This document shows, one piece after another, positions 46,024 through 55,084 of a stretch of DNA of 64,000 nucleotides; the first letter of the stretch is position 1; every line of letters starts with the position of its first letter. Source of the DNA: Streptomyces beigongshangae (GTDB lineage: Bacteria > Actinomycetota > Actinomycetes > Streptomycetales > Streptomycetaceae). The position numbers and the translations under genes were made by a program. A model generated the notes under the pieces. The model was not told the DNA's origin. It saw only the letters and a program-made list of their open reading frames with translations, and did not search any database. The stretch is taken from the NCBI RefSeq assembly GCF_019710745.1, contig NZ_JAHKJW010000010.1:1-64000 (forward strand), written 5' to 3'.

Positions 46024-46521
46024 GTGACCGTGGACGGGCCGGACGGGCCGGACGGGCCGGACGGAGACGGTGGGGACGGTGAGCCGAGCGCTGATGGTGC
46101 ACGGGGCGGCGGGGCTGAGGCGATGACCTTGGCAGGGACGTCGGCGGCGGCGGCGGAGTCGCTGGATGTGGTGGCGCGCATGCTCAGAGAGCGTCTGGGG
46201 GCCGCCGCCGTGTCGTTCGTGATCACCGGTTTCACCGGTGGTTCGGTGGTACGGCTGGGGGCGGCGGGCAGTGTCGACACCGGTGAACCCGCCCGGTGCA
46301 TCCCGCCGCGGGGGACTCTGTACGACGACGTGATCCGCACCCAGCGGCCGAGTGTGCCGGTCGCAGGAATCCACACCAGCCTGATGCACGAAATCACCGC
46401 CGCCCTGTACTACGCCATCACCATCCGCTCCCTGCCCGTACGGCTGCTCGGCCCTCACGGCGTGCCGCCTGTCCGCGTTCCCGCAGCCTGTCCGCGTTCT
46501 CGCGGGCGGAGGGTGGACTGA
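46024..46521 (+). pseudogene. GAF-domain regulator, truncated
   Basis: GTG 46024 follows GAGGAG. After a Gly/Asp/Pro repeat leader (GPDGPDGPDG) the protein reads LDVVARMLRERLGAAAVSFV, ITGFTGGSVVRLGAAG and RGTLYDDVIRTQRP. This is the GAF-like sensor found in front of Streptomyces PP2C-type phosphatases. Homology ends near 46390 (SLMHEIT) and the remaining codons are not family-like. The phosphatase domain is absent. A fragment ending AELPDAAAEVETLDNG in another frame runs to 46622. Confidence 0.55.
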
Positions 46522-46622
46522 CCGGGAGCCCCACCCGGCCGCTCGGCTTCCTGGCCGAACTTCCCGACGCCGCCGCCGAAGTCGAGACCCTGGACAACGG
46601 GCGGTGCGATTACAGCCACTGA

Positions 46623-46869
46623 AACGGGCACCGCATAATTAGATAATAAGACTTAAATTCCAAAATGTCCGGCATCTGGATTACCTGCCGTACCTACATT
46701 AGCGTGAGAATATCCGGAATGGGGTGACGTGAAAAGCCGACGGTCCCTGTCGGGAATCATGGCTGGGAAAACGGACGCCTGGGGTGCCGGAAATTCTGGT
46801 GGCTGACACATTGCTCCGTCACGGGTATTCAGTGAGCCTGACCCGATCCTTCGTCAAGGAGATTGCGTC
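46623..46869. promoter_or_regulatory. AT-rich upstream region of second glycine-rich gene
   Basis: The first half (46636-46720, including ATAATTAGATAATAAG) is AT-rich, like the region before the first glycine-rich gene. AAGGAG precedes ATG 46870. No gene is present. Confidence 0.5.
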
Positions 46870-47526
46870 ATGAACGAAGAACGACGACCTGCCGCGGGCG
46901 CGGCCACTGGTGCCGCCTGCTCCGGTGCCACCGGCCTCAACGGCGCCGACGGAACCCCGACCCACCCGGCCGGCTGGCCCGGTACCGACGGGGGCAACGG
47001 TGCTCCCGGCTGTGCCGGCGGGAGGGGCGGCAACGGCGGAGCCGGATGGGGCGGCGGTGCGGGCGGTGCCGGCGGCAACGGCGGCGTCGGCGGCGCGGGC
47101 ACGACAGGCATCGGCGGTGCCGGTGGCAACGGCGGCAACTCGGGCCCGGACGGCGGGGACGGCGGGGCCGGAGGCATCGGGGGAGCCGGCGGGGCCGGGA
47201 GTTCCACCGGCAGCGCCGGCGCCATGGGTGGCCTGGGCGGGCTCGGCGGCAACTCCACGGTCGGCACCGGCGGGGCCGGCGGTCAGGGCGGTGCGGGCGG
47301 CGCGGCGACCGGCAGCAACAACAATGGTGGGGCCGGCGCAAGGGGCGGCAACGGCGGCAACAGCGGCCTCACCGGCACCGGCGGGGCCGGCGGAGGGGGC
47401 GGCAACGGCGGAGCGGCCACCGGCACCGGCCTGGTCGGACACTGCGGCCCGGGCGGCGACGGCGGGCTCGGCGGCGTCGGCAACGGCGCACCCGGCGCAC
47501 CCGGCACCGGCAGCGGCACCTGCTGA
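46870..47526 (+). CDS. Glycine-rich PGRS-like repeat protein without signal peptide
   Basis: This 218-residue protein starts at ATG 46870 behind AAGGAG. Apart from a short head (MNEERRPAAGAATGAACSGA) it consists of GGxGGN/GGAGG triplets (GGVGGAGTTGIGGAGGNG, GGAGGQGGAGG) and ends GTGSGTC. Like the first copy it finishes with Cys. It differs by having no signal sequence and more Cys residues. Collagen-like or polyglycine-II folding is possible. Its pairing with 44744 and their AT-rich promoters suggest a common function, which is unknown. Confidence 0.72.
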   Translation: MNEERRPAAGAATGAACSGATGLNGADGTPTHPAGWPGTDGGNGAPGCAGGRGGNGGAGWGGGAGGAGGNGGVGGAGTTGIGGAGGNGGNSGPDGGDGGAGGIGGAGGAGSSTGSAGAMGGLGGLGGNSTVGTGGAGGQGGAGGAATGSNNNGGAGARGGNGGNSGLTGTGGAGGGGGNGGAATGTGLVGHCGPGGDGGLGGVGNGAPGAPGTGSGTC

Positions 47527-47599
47527 GACAGCCGACGGTGCCGGAATCCAGGCCGGCACGAAGAAGGCCAACGACAAGAAAGGCAACGGCTTCGTCGGT

Positions 47600-47973
47600 C
47601 ACCGCAGCTGACAGGAGCCTGTGCTGCCCAACTGGGCTTCTCCCGCGACGTCGTCGCCGACCTCATCACCCAGAAGCTCGCCCTGGAAGGCGTCACGTTC
47701 TCCTGGTACCCAGAGGGCCGCACGCCGTACGTGCTGGTGAAGAGGACCCGCAAGCCCCCGGTCAAGGCCGTCTTCAAGGACCCCAGGACGCGGGAGGCGG
47801 TGGCCAAGGCCAAGGAGTCCGCGCCGATCATCGGGTTCGGCGTCGGCGGGCAGCTCGTCTCCGTCGACCTGGACGCCGGATCCCCGCACATCCTGGTCAA
47901 CGCCTCCACCGGCGGCGGACCCGCGGCAGGCCGCGATCGACGCCCTCCCCGTCTGACGGACGAGGGGCAGTGA
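47600..47973 (+). pseudogene. FtsK/SpoIIIE-type Tra protein fragment of an integrative element
   Basis: The plus strand reads LGFSRDVVADLITQKLALEG, FSWYPEGRTPYVLVKRTRKP and GVGGQLVSVDLDAGSPHILV. This is the region just before the Walker A motif in Streptomyces FtsK-like transfer proteins of actinomycete integrative elements. Homology breaks at NASTGGG, exactly before the Lys-Ser of the P-loop, and the frame continues as unrelated residues to 47973. Both ends are missing. Confidence 0.7.
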
Positions 47974-48111
47974 CGGACGCCAGCGCCCACGGCCCCCGCG
48001 CTCACTGGCCGCGAGTGCGGGAGCCGTCGTCACGGTGCGCAGGACACCCGTCGGTGGCTGCGGGGCCTCGACGCGGTCAGCGGCGGGTCTCCCGCTACAT
48101 GATCAGCGGTG

Positions 48112-48696
48112 TCACGGCGCGGCTTTTCCGGCTGTGCCCGGTTCAGGGCTGAGCCCTTCCACAGCGAGACGGAAGAGGCGGTCGGCCTGGGTATCGGGGT
48201 CCGTGTGGTGCTCGGTGGCCAGGGCGATGCCGACGGAGAGGGTCAGCAGGTCGTGAAAGGTGACGTGCGGTGCAACCGTCCTGTCGCGAATGGCCCGCTG
48301 GAGCAGGGGGGTCCCGGCTGCTTCGATTCTGCTGCCACAGCTGTTCGGGGAGGGTTTTTCGCTGGGGGGTTCGTAGCTGAGGACATGGGCGAATCCACGG
48401 GCTGAGACGGTGTGGAGGACGAAGGCGTGGAGCCACTCCAGGAGTGCGGTGCGGCCGTCCTCGGTCGCACTCAGCCGGTGGGCGCGCTCGCACAGGGCCT
48501 CGATGCGCTCCTGGAAGACGGCTTCGAGCAGGGCGCGGCGGGTGGGGAAGTGACGGCGCACGGTCGCCGAACCGACGCCTGCGGTGCGGGCGATCTGCTC
48601 CTGGGATGCCTCGGCGCCGTGCGCGGCGACCTCGGCTTCGGCGACGGCGAGGATGCGCTGATAGTTGCGTCGGGCATCCGAGCGCTGACCGGTCAT
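48112..48696 (-). CDS. TetR-family repressor (NmrA-linked)
   Basis: The start is chosen at ATG 48696 (MTGQRSDARRNYQRILAVAE) behind GAGGAG; the longer reading lies in the divergent promoter. The 194-residue protein has its helix-turn-helix at SQEQIARTAGVGSATVRRHF. It is divergent from the NmrA-like gene at 48798, the usual arrangement for TetR repressors of NAD(P)-binding reductases. An imperfect inverted repeat lies between them. Confidence 0.87.
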   Translation of the reverse strand: MTGQRSDARRNYQRILAVAEAEVAAHGAEASQEQIARTAGVGSATVRRHFPTRRALLEAVFQERIEALCERAHRLSATEDGRTALLEWLHAFVLHTVSARGFAHVLSYEPPSEKPSPNSCGSRIEAAGTPLLQRAIRDRTVAPHVTFHDLLTLSVGIALATEHHTDPDTQADRLFRLAVEGLSPEPGTAGKAAP

Positions 48697-48710
48697 GATC
48701 TCCTCATTGC

Positions 48711-48768
48711 TAAACGGCGGGCCCCGCCATATCTTAGCCGCACACGAAGCGGCGGGCCCTGCCGTTTT
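48711..48768. promoter_or_regulatory. Imperfect inverted repeat in TetR/NmrA divergent promoter
   Basis: TAAACGGCGGGCCC (48711-48724) faces GGGCCCTGCCGTTTT (48754-48768) with one extra base and about 30 bases between. It is a candidate TetR operator or pair of half-sites. Confidence 0.45.
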
Positions 48769-48797
48769 GTCTCTCCGATCCGGGAGGAGCGGCAACC

Positions 48798-49712
48798 ATG
48801 CCCATCAACAGCGGTACAGTCCTGGTCACCGGAGCCACCGGCCAACAAGGCGGGGCCACGGCTCGCGCACTTCTGGCCGCCGAGGTGCCCGTACGTGCGC
48901 TCGTACGCGATCCGCGGTCGAAGCCCGCCCAAGCGATCAAGGCGCTGGGTGCCGAGCTGGTGCGGGCGGATCTTACCGACCGGGACTCCCTCGGCCCGGC
49001 GGTCGAGGGAGTCCGCGCGGTGTTCTCGGTGCAGATGCCGCCCATGACCGAGACCGGCGTGGACTTCGCGAGCGAACTCGCCCAGGCCACCAACCTGGTG
49101 GACGCGGCGAAGGCCGCAGGAGTACAGCAGTTCGTACAGTCCTCGACCAGTGGAGTCGGTGAACACACCCGGTCCGCCGGCTGGGACGAGGGACGCTGGG
49201 CGGCGATGGCGGACTACTTCCACACCAAGCAGGCGATCACGGAGGCGGTGCGTGGTGCGGGTTTTGCCCGCTGGACGGTGATCAAGCCCGCCTTCTTCAT
49301 GGAGAACCTGCCCCTGCTGGCGCCCAAGAAGCCCGGCGGCGGACTGCTGACGGTACTGAAACCGGACACCGAACTGGCCCTGGTGGCCGTGCGGGACATC
49401 GGCACGGCTGCGTCGCACGCCCTTCGAGAGCCCGACCGGTTCCACCAGGTGGAACTGGAACTGGCCGGTGACCTGCGCACGATGGAGCAGATCGCGCAGA
49501 CCTTGTCCGCCGCCTGGGGCGTGCCCGTGACCGCACCCTCCATGAGCCTGGAAGAGGCCCTCGGCGCGGGCATGCCGGCGTGGGGGGCCGGACACGAGTG
49601 GAACAACGCGGTCCTCCAGCCCGCCCGGCCCGAGTTTGCCCGGGAGTTGGGCATCCCGGTCACCACCTTCGCCGAGTGGGCGGATGAGCAGCCGACACCC
49701 GTGTCCGACTAG
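48798..49712 (+). CDS. NmrA/HSCARG-like NAD(P)-binding protein
   Basis: This 304-residue protein starts at ATG 48798 after GGAGGAG. The Rossmann motif GTVLVTGATGQQGGATARAL is followed by LRDPRSKP-type and VFSVQMPP segments and FVQSSTSGVGEHTRSAGWDE. NmrA-like proteins are atypical short-chain dehydrogenases that either sense NADP(H) redox state or reduce quinones. The catalytic YxxxK is replaced by a YFHTKQAITEAV-type stretch, which still has Tyr and Lys. The divergent TetR probably controls it. Confidence 0.9.
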   Translation: MPINSGTVLVTGATGQQGGATARALLAAEVPVRALVRDPRSKPAQAIKALGAELVRADLTDRDSLGPAVEGVRAVFSVQMPPMTETGVDFASELAQATNLVDAAKAAGVQQFVQSSTSGVGEHTRSAGWDEGRWAAMADYFHTKQAITEAVRGAGFARWTVIKPAFFMENLPLLAPKKPGGGLLTVLKPDTELALVAVRDIGTAASHALREPDRFHQVELELAGDLRTMEQIAQTLSAAWGVPVTAPSMSLEEALGAGMPAWGAGHEWNNAVLQPARPEFARELGIPVTTFAEWADEQPTPVSD

Positions 49713-49764
49713 CCTCGCGCTTTCATGAAGCGGGCTGTCCGACGGGTGGGCAGGTAAGCAGAAA

Positions 49765-49962
49765 GTGCCTCTGAACAGCAAGAATGTCGACCGCGCTCCC
49801 AACCGTGTGCCCCGCTCGCGGACACCGGCCGCGCACGACGACTCGGGCCGGGGACTGCTCCTCATCGAAGACCTCACCGGCCGCCGCTGGGGATACGACC
49901 TGCTGGGATCCGCCGCAGCACCGCGGGGCAAAGGCGTCTGGGCACTCCTCGTGACGAAGTGA
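49765..49962 (+). pseudogene. C-terminal fragment of RsbW-like ATP-binding protein
   Basis: The frame contains DDSGRGLLLIEDLTGRRWGY and PRGKGVWALLVTK, the G2 box and terminal strand of HATPase_c anti-sigma-type regulators common in Streptomyces. The N-terminal two thirds (N and G1 boxes) are absent. The stretch from here to 50328 has no other supportable gene. Confidence 0.55.
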
Positions 49963-50328
49963 AGGCGCTCCCGCGCGTGCGGAGGTGCGCACGGCACAGC
50001 GGCGGGCGCGGGACCGGACGCCGTCCGAGGGATACCGGCCTCTGCCGGGTGGGCAGCCGGGGTGGGTGGGGAACCCTGCGCCTCGTCGTGCCCGCCGGTG
50101 GCGCCTGCCGACGTTCCTCAGCGCAGCTGATCCCCTCGGGCACTCAAGCGTCTGCCCGGCCGCTGCCGGGTGCGGGCATGCGGGCCGGGTCGTCGGTACG
50201 CAGGAGAGAGCGCCGACAGCACCCTGAAGGTGATCGCCGACCGCGTCATGCTCGACACCGGTCTGGCCGGCCTTCCCGCACGCGGCCCTTGAACCGCTCC
50301 GCCCTGCCCGGCAGGGAGTGTCACAGGC

Positions 50329-50580
50329 GTGTGGCGTCATCGGCAGGTGGCCGCCACACCAGTCCCGCCTCCGGGGACGACGCCGCAGGAACTCAAGGAT
50401 CAGGAACAGACTCTGGAACTGATCGACAGTGAACTCGCGGCGCGTCCGGCGCGGCAGTCGGAGGCGGGCGCGAAAGCGGACACCAAGGCGATCTTCCTGG
50501 TGGGGCTCGCGGCCACCGCCGCTCAGTTCCCGACCTCCCTCCTGTCGCGGGTCATGACGTTGCCGACACCCCCGACGGGG
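50329..50580 (+). pseudogene. Possible Pycsar TM (DUF5706)-like membrane protein N-terminal fragment
   Basis: From 50329 the frame reads ELKDQEQTLELIDSELAARP and EAGAKADTKAIFLVGLAATA, with a helix-ADTKA-transmembrane pattern. That pattern is like the start of DUF5706 two-helix membrane effectors. It breaks off near 50580 in unrelated sequence. The match is short, so this is a suggestion only. Confidence 0.3.
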
Positions 50581-50949
50581 AGGTCGGTGTTCCGCGAGAG
50601 CTGCCAGGCACTGAGGTCGAGGTGTGGGCGGGACAGCACGTCCAGGTCGTCGAGGACCTCGAGCATCGTCAGAGTCTAGGCTTGACGTTCATCCAGTGCG
50701 CCGGGGCTTGGTGCCGACCTTGTGGTGTGCGGGCCGAGTGCAGGGCCCGCCGGTGGCGAGGACGCGTCCGACGTCCTGGCGGGTGGCGGGCTGCTGGTTC
50801 CTCGAGCCGGGTGGGCGGCCGGGGCCCGGTCGGGTGGGTTTCGGTGCACGGGCCGTGTGCCCGTCCGTGCGTGCAGGTTCCTGAACCCCCGGCGGACCCG
50901 GGCGGGGGTGAGCTTGTTCGGTTCCGCTGGGCAGCTTCGCCACGGTCAA

Positions 50950-51545
50950 CCGGATCACCGTGCCGCTGGATTCCTACGGATTTGCTGTGCGTGGCAGGGG
51001 CCGGAGGAGTCCTGCGGATCACCTCTCCCGACACTGCGGAAGGCATCCGCGTCATCAGGTATCCGCTCGACAAAGCTGATTGGTCGTGGCCCCCGGACTC
51101 CCCACGCGAGCCCCTCCGGATCTCCGACCTCGGCGTCTGGCAGGGCAAGCCGACGGTTGCCCACTCGGACGGCGGTATCCGCGTCACCGTACGGAATCTT
51201 GCCGGCCGTGGGCGAACACGGCAGCCGGACCTCCCACACGCCCGAGGTGTGCGCTTGATCGGATTTGTCGGAACAGGAGTCCGCGATCTCCTTGCTGTGG
51301 CTACCCGGGACGAGCAACTACTGCTCCACGCCCCAGACGAAGCGGAGCCGCGGGCACGTGCACAGATGGGAGCTGAGGTGTGGTCTGTCGCCCCGGTCGA
51401 CGGGCAACTCCTAGCTGTCACCACCGCGAACGGCCTGTTGGAGCTGCAAGTACCATTGCAGTGCACTGAGTTGCTCAAGTATGTGAGGGGGATGGCGCGA
51501 ACAGGGACGCACCTTGCCGCGACCACCACCTCACAGGTGTTCAGT
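50950..51545 (+). pseudogene. Beta-propeller-like (WD40/quinoprotein-type) fragment
   Basis: The plus frame shows repeated blade-like strands: LCVAGAGGVLRITSPD, ISDLGVWQGKPTVAHSDGGI, LLAVATRDEQLLLHAPDEAE and VDGQLLAVTTANGLLELQVP. It has no credible start and ends against the Lrp gene at about 51545, where the frame becomes antisense of that gene. It is probably the last third of a large repeat protein of unknown role. Confidence 0.5.
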
Positions 51546-51548
51546 CAC

Positions 51549-52505
51549 TCACACGCCCGATGGCGGAGCGGCTCGTTTGACGTAGGCGGTGATCAACACC
51601 GTTTCCGTGCGGTCGACACCGTCGAGTGAGCCGATGCGGTCGGCGAGGTAGGTGTGGAGGGCATTGGCGTCTTGGCAGACAGCGATGGCAACCAGGTTGT
51701 GGGGGCCGGTCGTGCTGCCGACGAAGGCCGCTTCAGGATCACCAGCCAGCGTCCGGGCGACACTGCCGAGCCGGGCGGGCGTGACGGTCAACCAGAGCAG
51801 ACATTGCACGGAGAAGCCGAACAGACCCGAGTCAACCTCAACGTCGAACTGGAGAGCGCCTGACCGGCGGAGTTCATCCAGGCGGCGACGGACGGCGGAT
51901 TCCGACCAGCCGACCTGCCGGGCGAGATCAGGGTAGGCGGCACGGCCGTCTGCGGCGAGGGCGGGCAGCAGGCGACGGTCGAGATCGGTCAGGGGGACCG
52001 GAGTGGTGTCCGCGATGGCGGCCGGCCTCAGTGTGGCGATCTGCTCGTCGGTGAGAGCCGAGGTCCGGCCGATCCAGCGGTGGTCCATCACCGGGCGCAA
52101 CAGCCGTTGCGCGTCGACCTGCGTGACCTGTGGAAGGCGGCCCAACACACCCAGGGGCGCCGGTCCTCCTTCAGCGACGCGGAAGATACAGACGATCTCT
52201 GTGCTGCTGGAAGCAGTGGTCACCCAGGCGGTGTCGGAGCGCCGGGCCAACGCGCGGGCGAGCGCAGCGATGCCGGGAGGCAGGACACGCAGGCGCACCA
52301 GCCATTCGGCATGGCCGGTGCGGTGGCTGTCGGTCACACCGGCCACGCGGGCGATTCCCGTGGTACGGAGCCTGCTGAAGCGGCGGGCCACGGTGCGGTC
52401 GGAAACACTCAGGACGTCGGCGATCCTGCTGAAGGCGGCGCGCCCGTCGAGTTGGAGAGCGTGCAGGAGCCGCAGATCTAGTACGTCCAGCGTGACCGAA
52501 TGCAC
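51549..52505 (-). CDS. Lrp/AsnC-family regulator with duplicated HTH-ligand modules
   Basis: The start is taken at GTG 52505 (VHSVTLDVLDLRLLHALQLD). The 318-residue product has two tandem Lrp units. The first HTH is RAAFSRIADVLSVSDRTVAR near the N-terminus; the second, AAYPDLARQVGWSESAVRRR, comes after residue 190 with its own RAM domain (LLWLTVTPARLGSVARTLAG). A standard Lrp is about 150 residues, so this is a double-length form. It is divergent from the VOC protein at 52591, 85 bases away, which it probably regulates. Confidence 0.87.
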   Translation of the reverse strand: MHSVTLDVLDLRLLHALQLDGRAAFSRIADVLSVSDRTVARRFSRLRTTGIARVAGVTDSHRTGHAEWLVRLRVLPPGIAALARALARRSDTAWVTTASSSTEIVCIFRVAEGGPAPLGVLGRLPQVTQVDAQRLLRPVMDHRWIGRTSALTDEQIATLRPAAIADTTPVPLTDLDRRLLPALAADGRAAYPDLARQVGWSESAVRRRLDELRRSGALQFDVEVDSGLFGFSVQCLLWLTVTPARLGSVARTLAGDPEAAFVGSTTGPHNLVAIAVCQDANALHTYLADRIGSLDGVDRTETVLITAYVKRAAPPSGV

Positions 52506-52590
52506 CAGGCCAGTGTAAGTCGATGTCGGATAGCGGCGTGGGAGCGGCAGTTGGTGAGCCGGGACCGGCGGTCGGTGAAGCATCGACCCC

Positions 52591-53466
52591 ATGACAGGCG
52601 ACATCCAAGGCATCCATCACACCGGAGTCCTGACCCGCGACCTCGACGGGCTGGAGCGGGCCTATGCCTCCTTCGGATTCACCCTCAGCCCCCGCTCGCG
52701 GCACCTGCTGGCCGGGCGGCCCGGCGAAGCACCGGTGCCCGGCTGCACCGCCAACCGCTGCGCACTGTTCGGCGGGTCCTACATCGAACTCCTTGGCATC
52801 GTCGAGGAATCGGCGCCCGATCCCTGGCACACCAAGGCGATGGCCGACGAATACGAGGGCTTCCGGCTGATCAACCTCGACACCGGTGACGCCGAAGCCA
52901 CACACCGCAGCTTGGCCGGCGCCGGCTTGCGCACCTCAGGTGTGCTGGATCTGGAGCGCGACGTCGACACCGAGGAGGGGCCGCGCACGGTTCGTGCCCG
53001 CGCCGTTCACCTCGAGCCGCGCTCGACCCCGGAGGGCTACGTGGGGATCGCCCAGCACCTCACCCGCCGGTACGTGCACCAGCCGCGCTATCTCAGCCAC
53101 CCGAACGGCGCCCGTGGTCTCGGCGCCGTATTGATAGTGGCCGCCGATTCCGAGTTCGATGCGATCACCAACCGGTACACCCGCATTCTGCAGGTGGCCC
53201 CCAGACGTGAAGGCCCCCTCACCACGCTCTATGCGGCGGCTGCGCGGTTGCAGTTCGTCCGCGCGTCGGACGCCGAAGAGGTACTGCCCGGTGAACCGGT
53301 CCCGGCCTCCTCGTACCTGGCGGCCATGACCATCTTGGTCGACGATGTCGACGACGCCCGCAAGATCGTCGAAAGCAACGGCACGATGACCCGGCCGGCC
53401 GGTGACGGGTTCTTCATCTCCGCACGCCACGCGTACGGAGCCGGCCTGTTCTTCACCGCCAGTTGA
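52591..53466 (+). CDS. VOC-superfamily (glyoxalase-like) protein
   Basis: This 291-residue protein starts at ATG 52591. The N-terminal beta-alpha-beta-beta-beta unit (GIHHTGVLTRDLDGLERAYA, GGSYIELLGIVE) and C-terminal unit (LIVAADSEFDAITNRYTRIL, DGFFISARHAYGAGLFF) fit the Glyoxalase_3 type. The metal His is in GIHHTG and Glu in YIELLG. The substrate is unknown. It is divergent from the double Lrp regulator, and a DoxX-like membrane protein follows. Confidence 0.85.
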   Translation: MTGDIQGIHHTGVLTRDLDGLERAYASFGFTLSPRSRHLLAGRPGEAPVPGCTANRCALFGGSYIELLGIVEESAPDPWHTKAMADEYEGFRLINLDTGDAEATHRSLAGAGLRTSGVLDLERDVDTEEGPRTVRARAVHLEPRSTPEGYVGIAQHLTRRYVHQPRYLSHPNGARGLGAVLIVAADSEFDAITNRYTRILQVAPRREGPLTTLYAAAARLQFVRASDAEEVLPGEPVPASSYLAAMTILVDDVDDARKIVESNGTMTRPAGDGFFISARHAYGAGLFFTAS

Positions 53467-53640
53467 ACATTACGACGAGCGCCATCCCGGAGATCGTGCC
53501 CGAGGAACGCCGGGCCGTTTCCGCCGGGCCCCCTCCCCGCATGTACGTGCAACACCTGGCATGCGCCCGCAGCCGAACCGGGCGATGTGCACGACCATCG
53601 CCGCTCGTCCTGCGTGTCTTGTCCCTACCGGAGGACTCTC

Positions 53641-54207
53641 ATGTTCGGAACTCTCATGCTTCTCATCGGCCCGACCGTGGGATTTCGTCTCCTCGGCAGG
53701 CTGGGCATCAGCCGGTTCGCAACCTGGCGAGCCAGCGTCGTACATGGTCTCGCTGTCATGCTCGTTGCTACCGCGACCGCGCACTTCACCCCGCCAAGCG
53801 TCAGCGTGATGCCCAGCCGCGACGACTTGGCAGCCATGGTCCCGCCCTCCGTTCCACTTCCCCGGGTGATGGTCTACGTGACCGGTTTACTGGAACTGCT
53901 CGGCGCTGCCGGGCTCGTCCGTGCGGTGACACGCCCGGTGGCCGGGATCGGACTGGCGGTGCTCTTCGTCCTGATGCTCCCAGCCAATATCTACGCCGCC
54001 ATCGAGAACATCCCGCTCAACGGCGACCCCGCCACGCCCTTGTGGTTCAGGATTCCCGAGCAGTTGCTCTTCATCGCCATCGCGTTGTGGGCAGCCACAA
54101 CTGCCCATGAGACGCCCCACCGTCACTGGCCGGCCGCGATCCGGCCCGGCACCGACGACACAGTTGCAGCCCGGTCTGAGGTTCCCCCGGGATGCGGAAG
54201 GTGCTGA
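53641..54207 (+). CDS. DoxX-like integral membrane protein
   Basis: The start is chosen at ATG 53641 behind GGAGGA. The 188-residue protein has about four transmembrane helices (TLMLLIGPTVGFRLLGRLGI, VVHGLAVMLVATATAHF, MVYVTGLLELLGAAGLV, GLAVLFVLMLPANIYAAIEN). The segment MVYVTGLLELLGAAGL is the DoxX family hallmark. The last 20 residues run up to an IS3 element whose left end begins near 54207, so the natural C-terminus may have been altered. Its role is unknown; DoxX proteins often accompany redox enzymes. Confidence 0.82.
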   Translation: MFGTLMLLIGPTVGFRLLGRLGISRFATWRASVVHGLAVMLVATATAHFTPPSVSVMPSRDDLAAMVPPSVPLPRVMVYVTGLLELLGAAGLVRAVTRPVAGIGLAVLFVLMLPANIYAAIENIPLNGDPATPLWFRIPEQLLFIAIALWAATTAHETPHRHWPAAIRPGTDDTVAARSEVPPGCGRC

Positions 54208-54209
54208 CA

Positions 54210-55080
54210 GCGGGTCGGATGGGGTTCGTGAAAGGACCAGTGCCCATGGCCGCACCCCGGAAGTACTCGCCTGAGTCGCGTGAGCGTGCGGTGCGGTGCG
54301 GATGTACCGCACCGCCGAGCCGGGGTCCCAGATCAAGAAGTTGGCTGTCGATCTCGGGGTGCCTCCCGAGGCTCTGCGCGGCTGGATCCGGCAGGCCGAG
54401 GCGGAGGCCGGTGAACGCGACGACCGGCTGACCACTGATGAACGGACCGAGCCCGTCGCCCTGCGCAGGGAGAACGTCCAGCTCAAGCGGGCCAACGACG
54501 TCCTGCGGACGGCCTCGGCGTTTTTCGCGGTGTACTTCGGGAACTGCACATCCCCTCCTCCACCTACTACCGCTGGCGCCGTGCCGGGAAGGAGCCGTGC
54601 GAACGCCGGCGCCGCGATGCCGAGCTGACCGGGAGGATCAAGGAGATCCACGCGGAATCCGGCGGCAACTACGGCTCGCCACGCGTGCACGCCACCCTCA
54701 GCCGCGCGGGCGCCCAGGTGGGCCGCAAGCGGGTCGAGCGCCTGATGCGCGAGACCGACATCGCAGGTGTGAGTCCACGCCGCAAGGGCTTCACGCGCCG
54801 CGATCCCAGGGCCACCCCCGCCCCGGGCCTGGTGAACCGGGACTTCACGGCCCCGGCGCCGAACCGGTTGTGGGTCACCGACCTGACGATGATCTCGACC
54901 AGCGGGGGCCCGCTGTGGCTCTCGGCGATCCGCCACGCCTTCTCCCGCCGGGTCGTCGCCTGGGAGACCTCCGCCCGCGCGGACGCCGAGCTGGTCCTGA
55001 CGACGCTGGAGTACGCTCCCGCCAGTCGCGAGATCGAGCCGGACAGGCTCATTCATCATGCCGGTCGCGGCTGCCAGGGT
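54210..55080 (+). mobile_element. IS3-family element, decayed
   Basis: OrfA starts at ATG 54246 (MAAPRKYSPESRERAV). A duplicated TGCGG near 54300 shifts the frame, after which OrfA continues as MYRTAEPGSQIKKLAVDLG and LRRENVQLKRANDVLRTASA. OrfB follows (IPSSTYYRWRRAG, GGNYGSPRVHATLSR, NRLWVTDLTMIS). The second catalytic Asp is replaced by His (AIRHAFSRRVVAW). OrfB stops at HHAGRGCQ, where an IS30-like fragment is joined, so the C-terminal part with the catalytic Glu is missing. Confidence 0.8.
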
Positions 55081-55084
55081 GAAT

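Noticed and set aside
44744..47526. Glycine-rich repeats as a CRISPR or DNA repeat array
   Set aside because: The periodicity is at codon level and irregular, with no conserved repeat-spacer structure.
46863..48152. 429-residue Arg-rich plus-strand frame over the second glycine-rich gene
   Set aside because: It is an out-of-frame reading of Gly triplets; the frame from ATG 46870 has the ribosome-binding site and the regular repeat.
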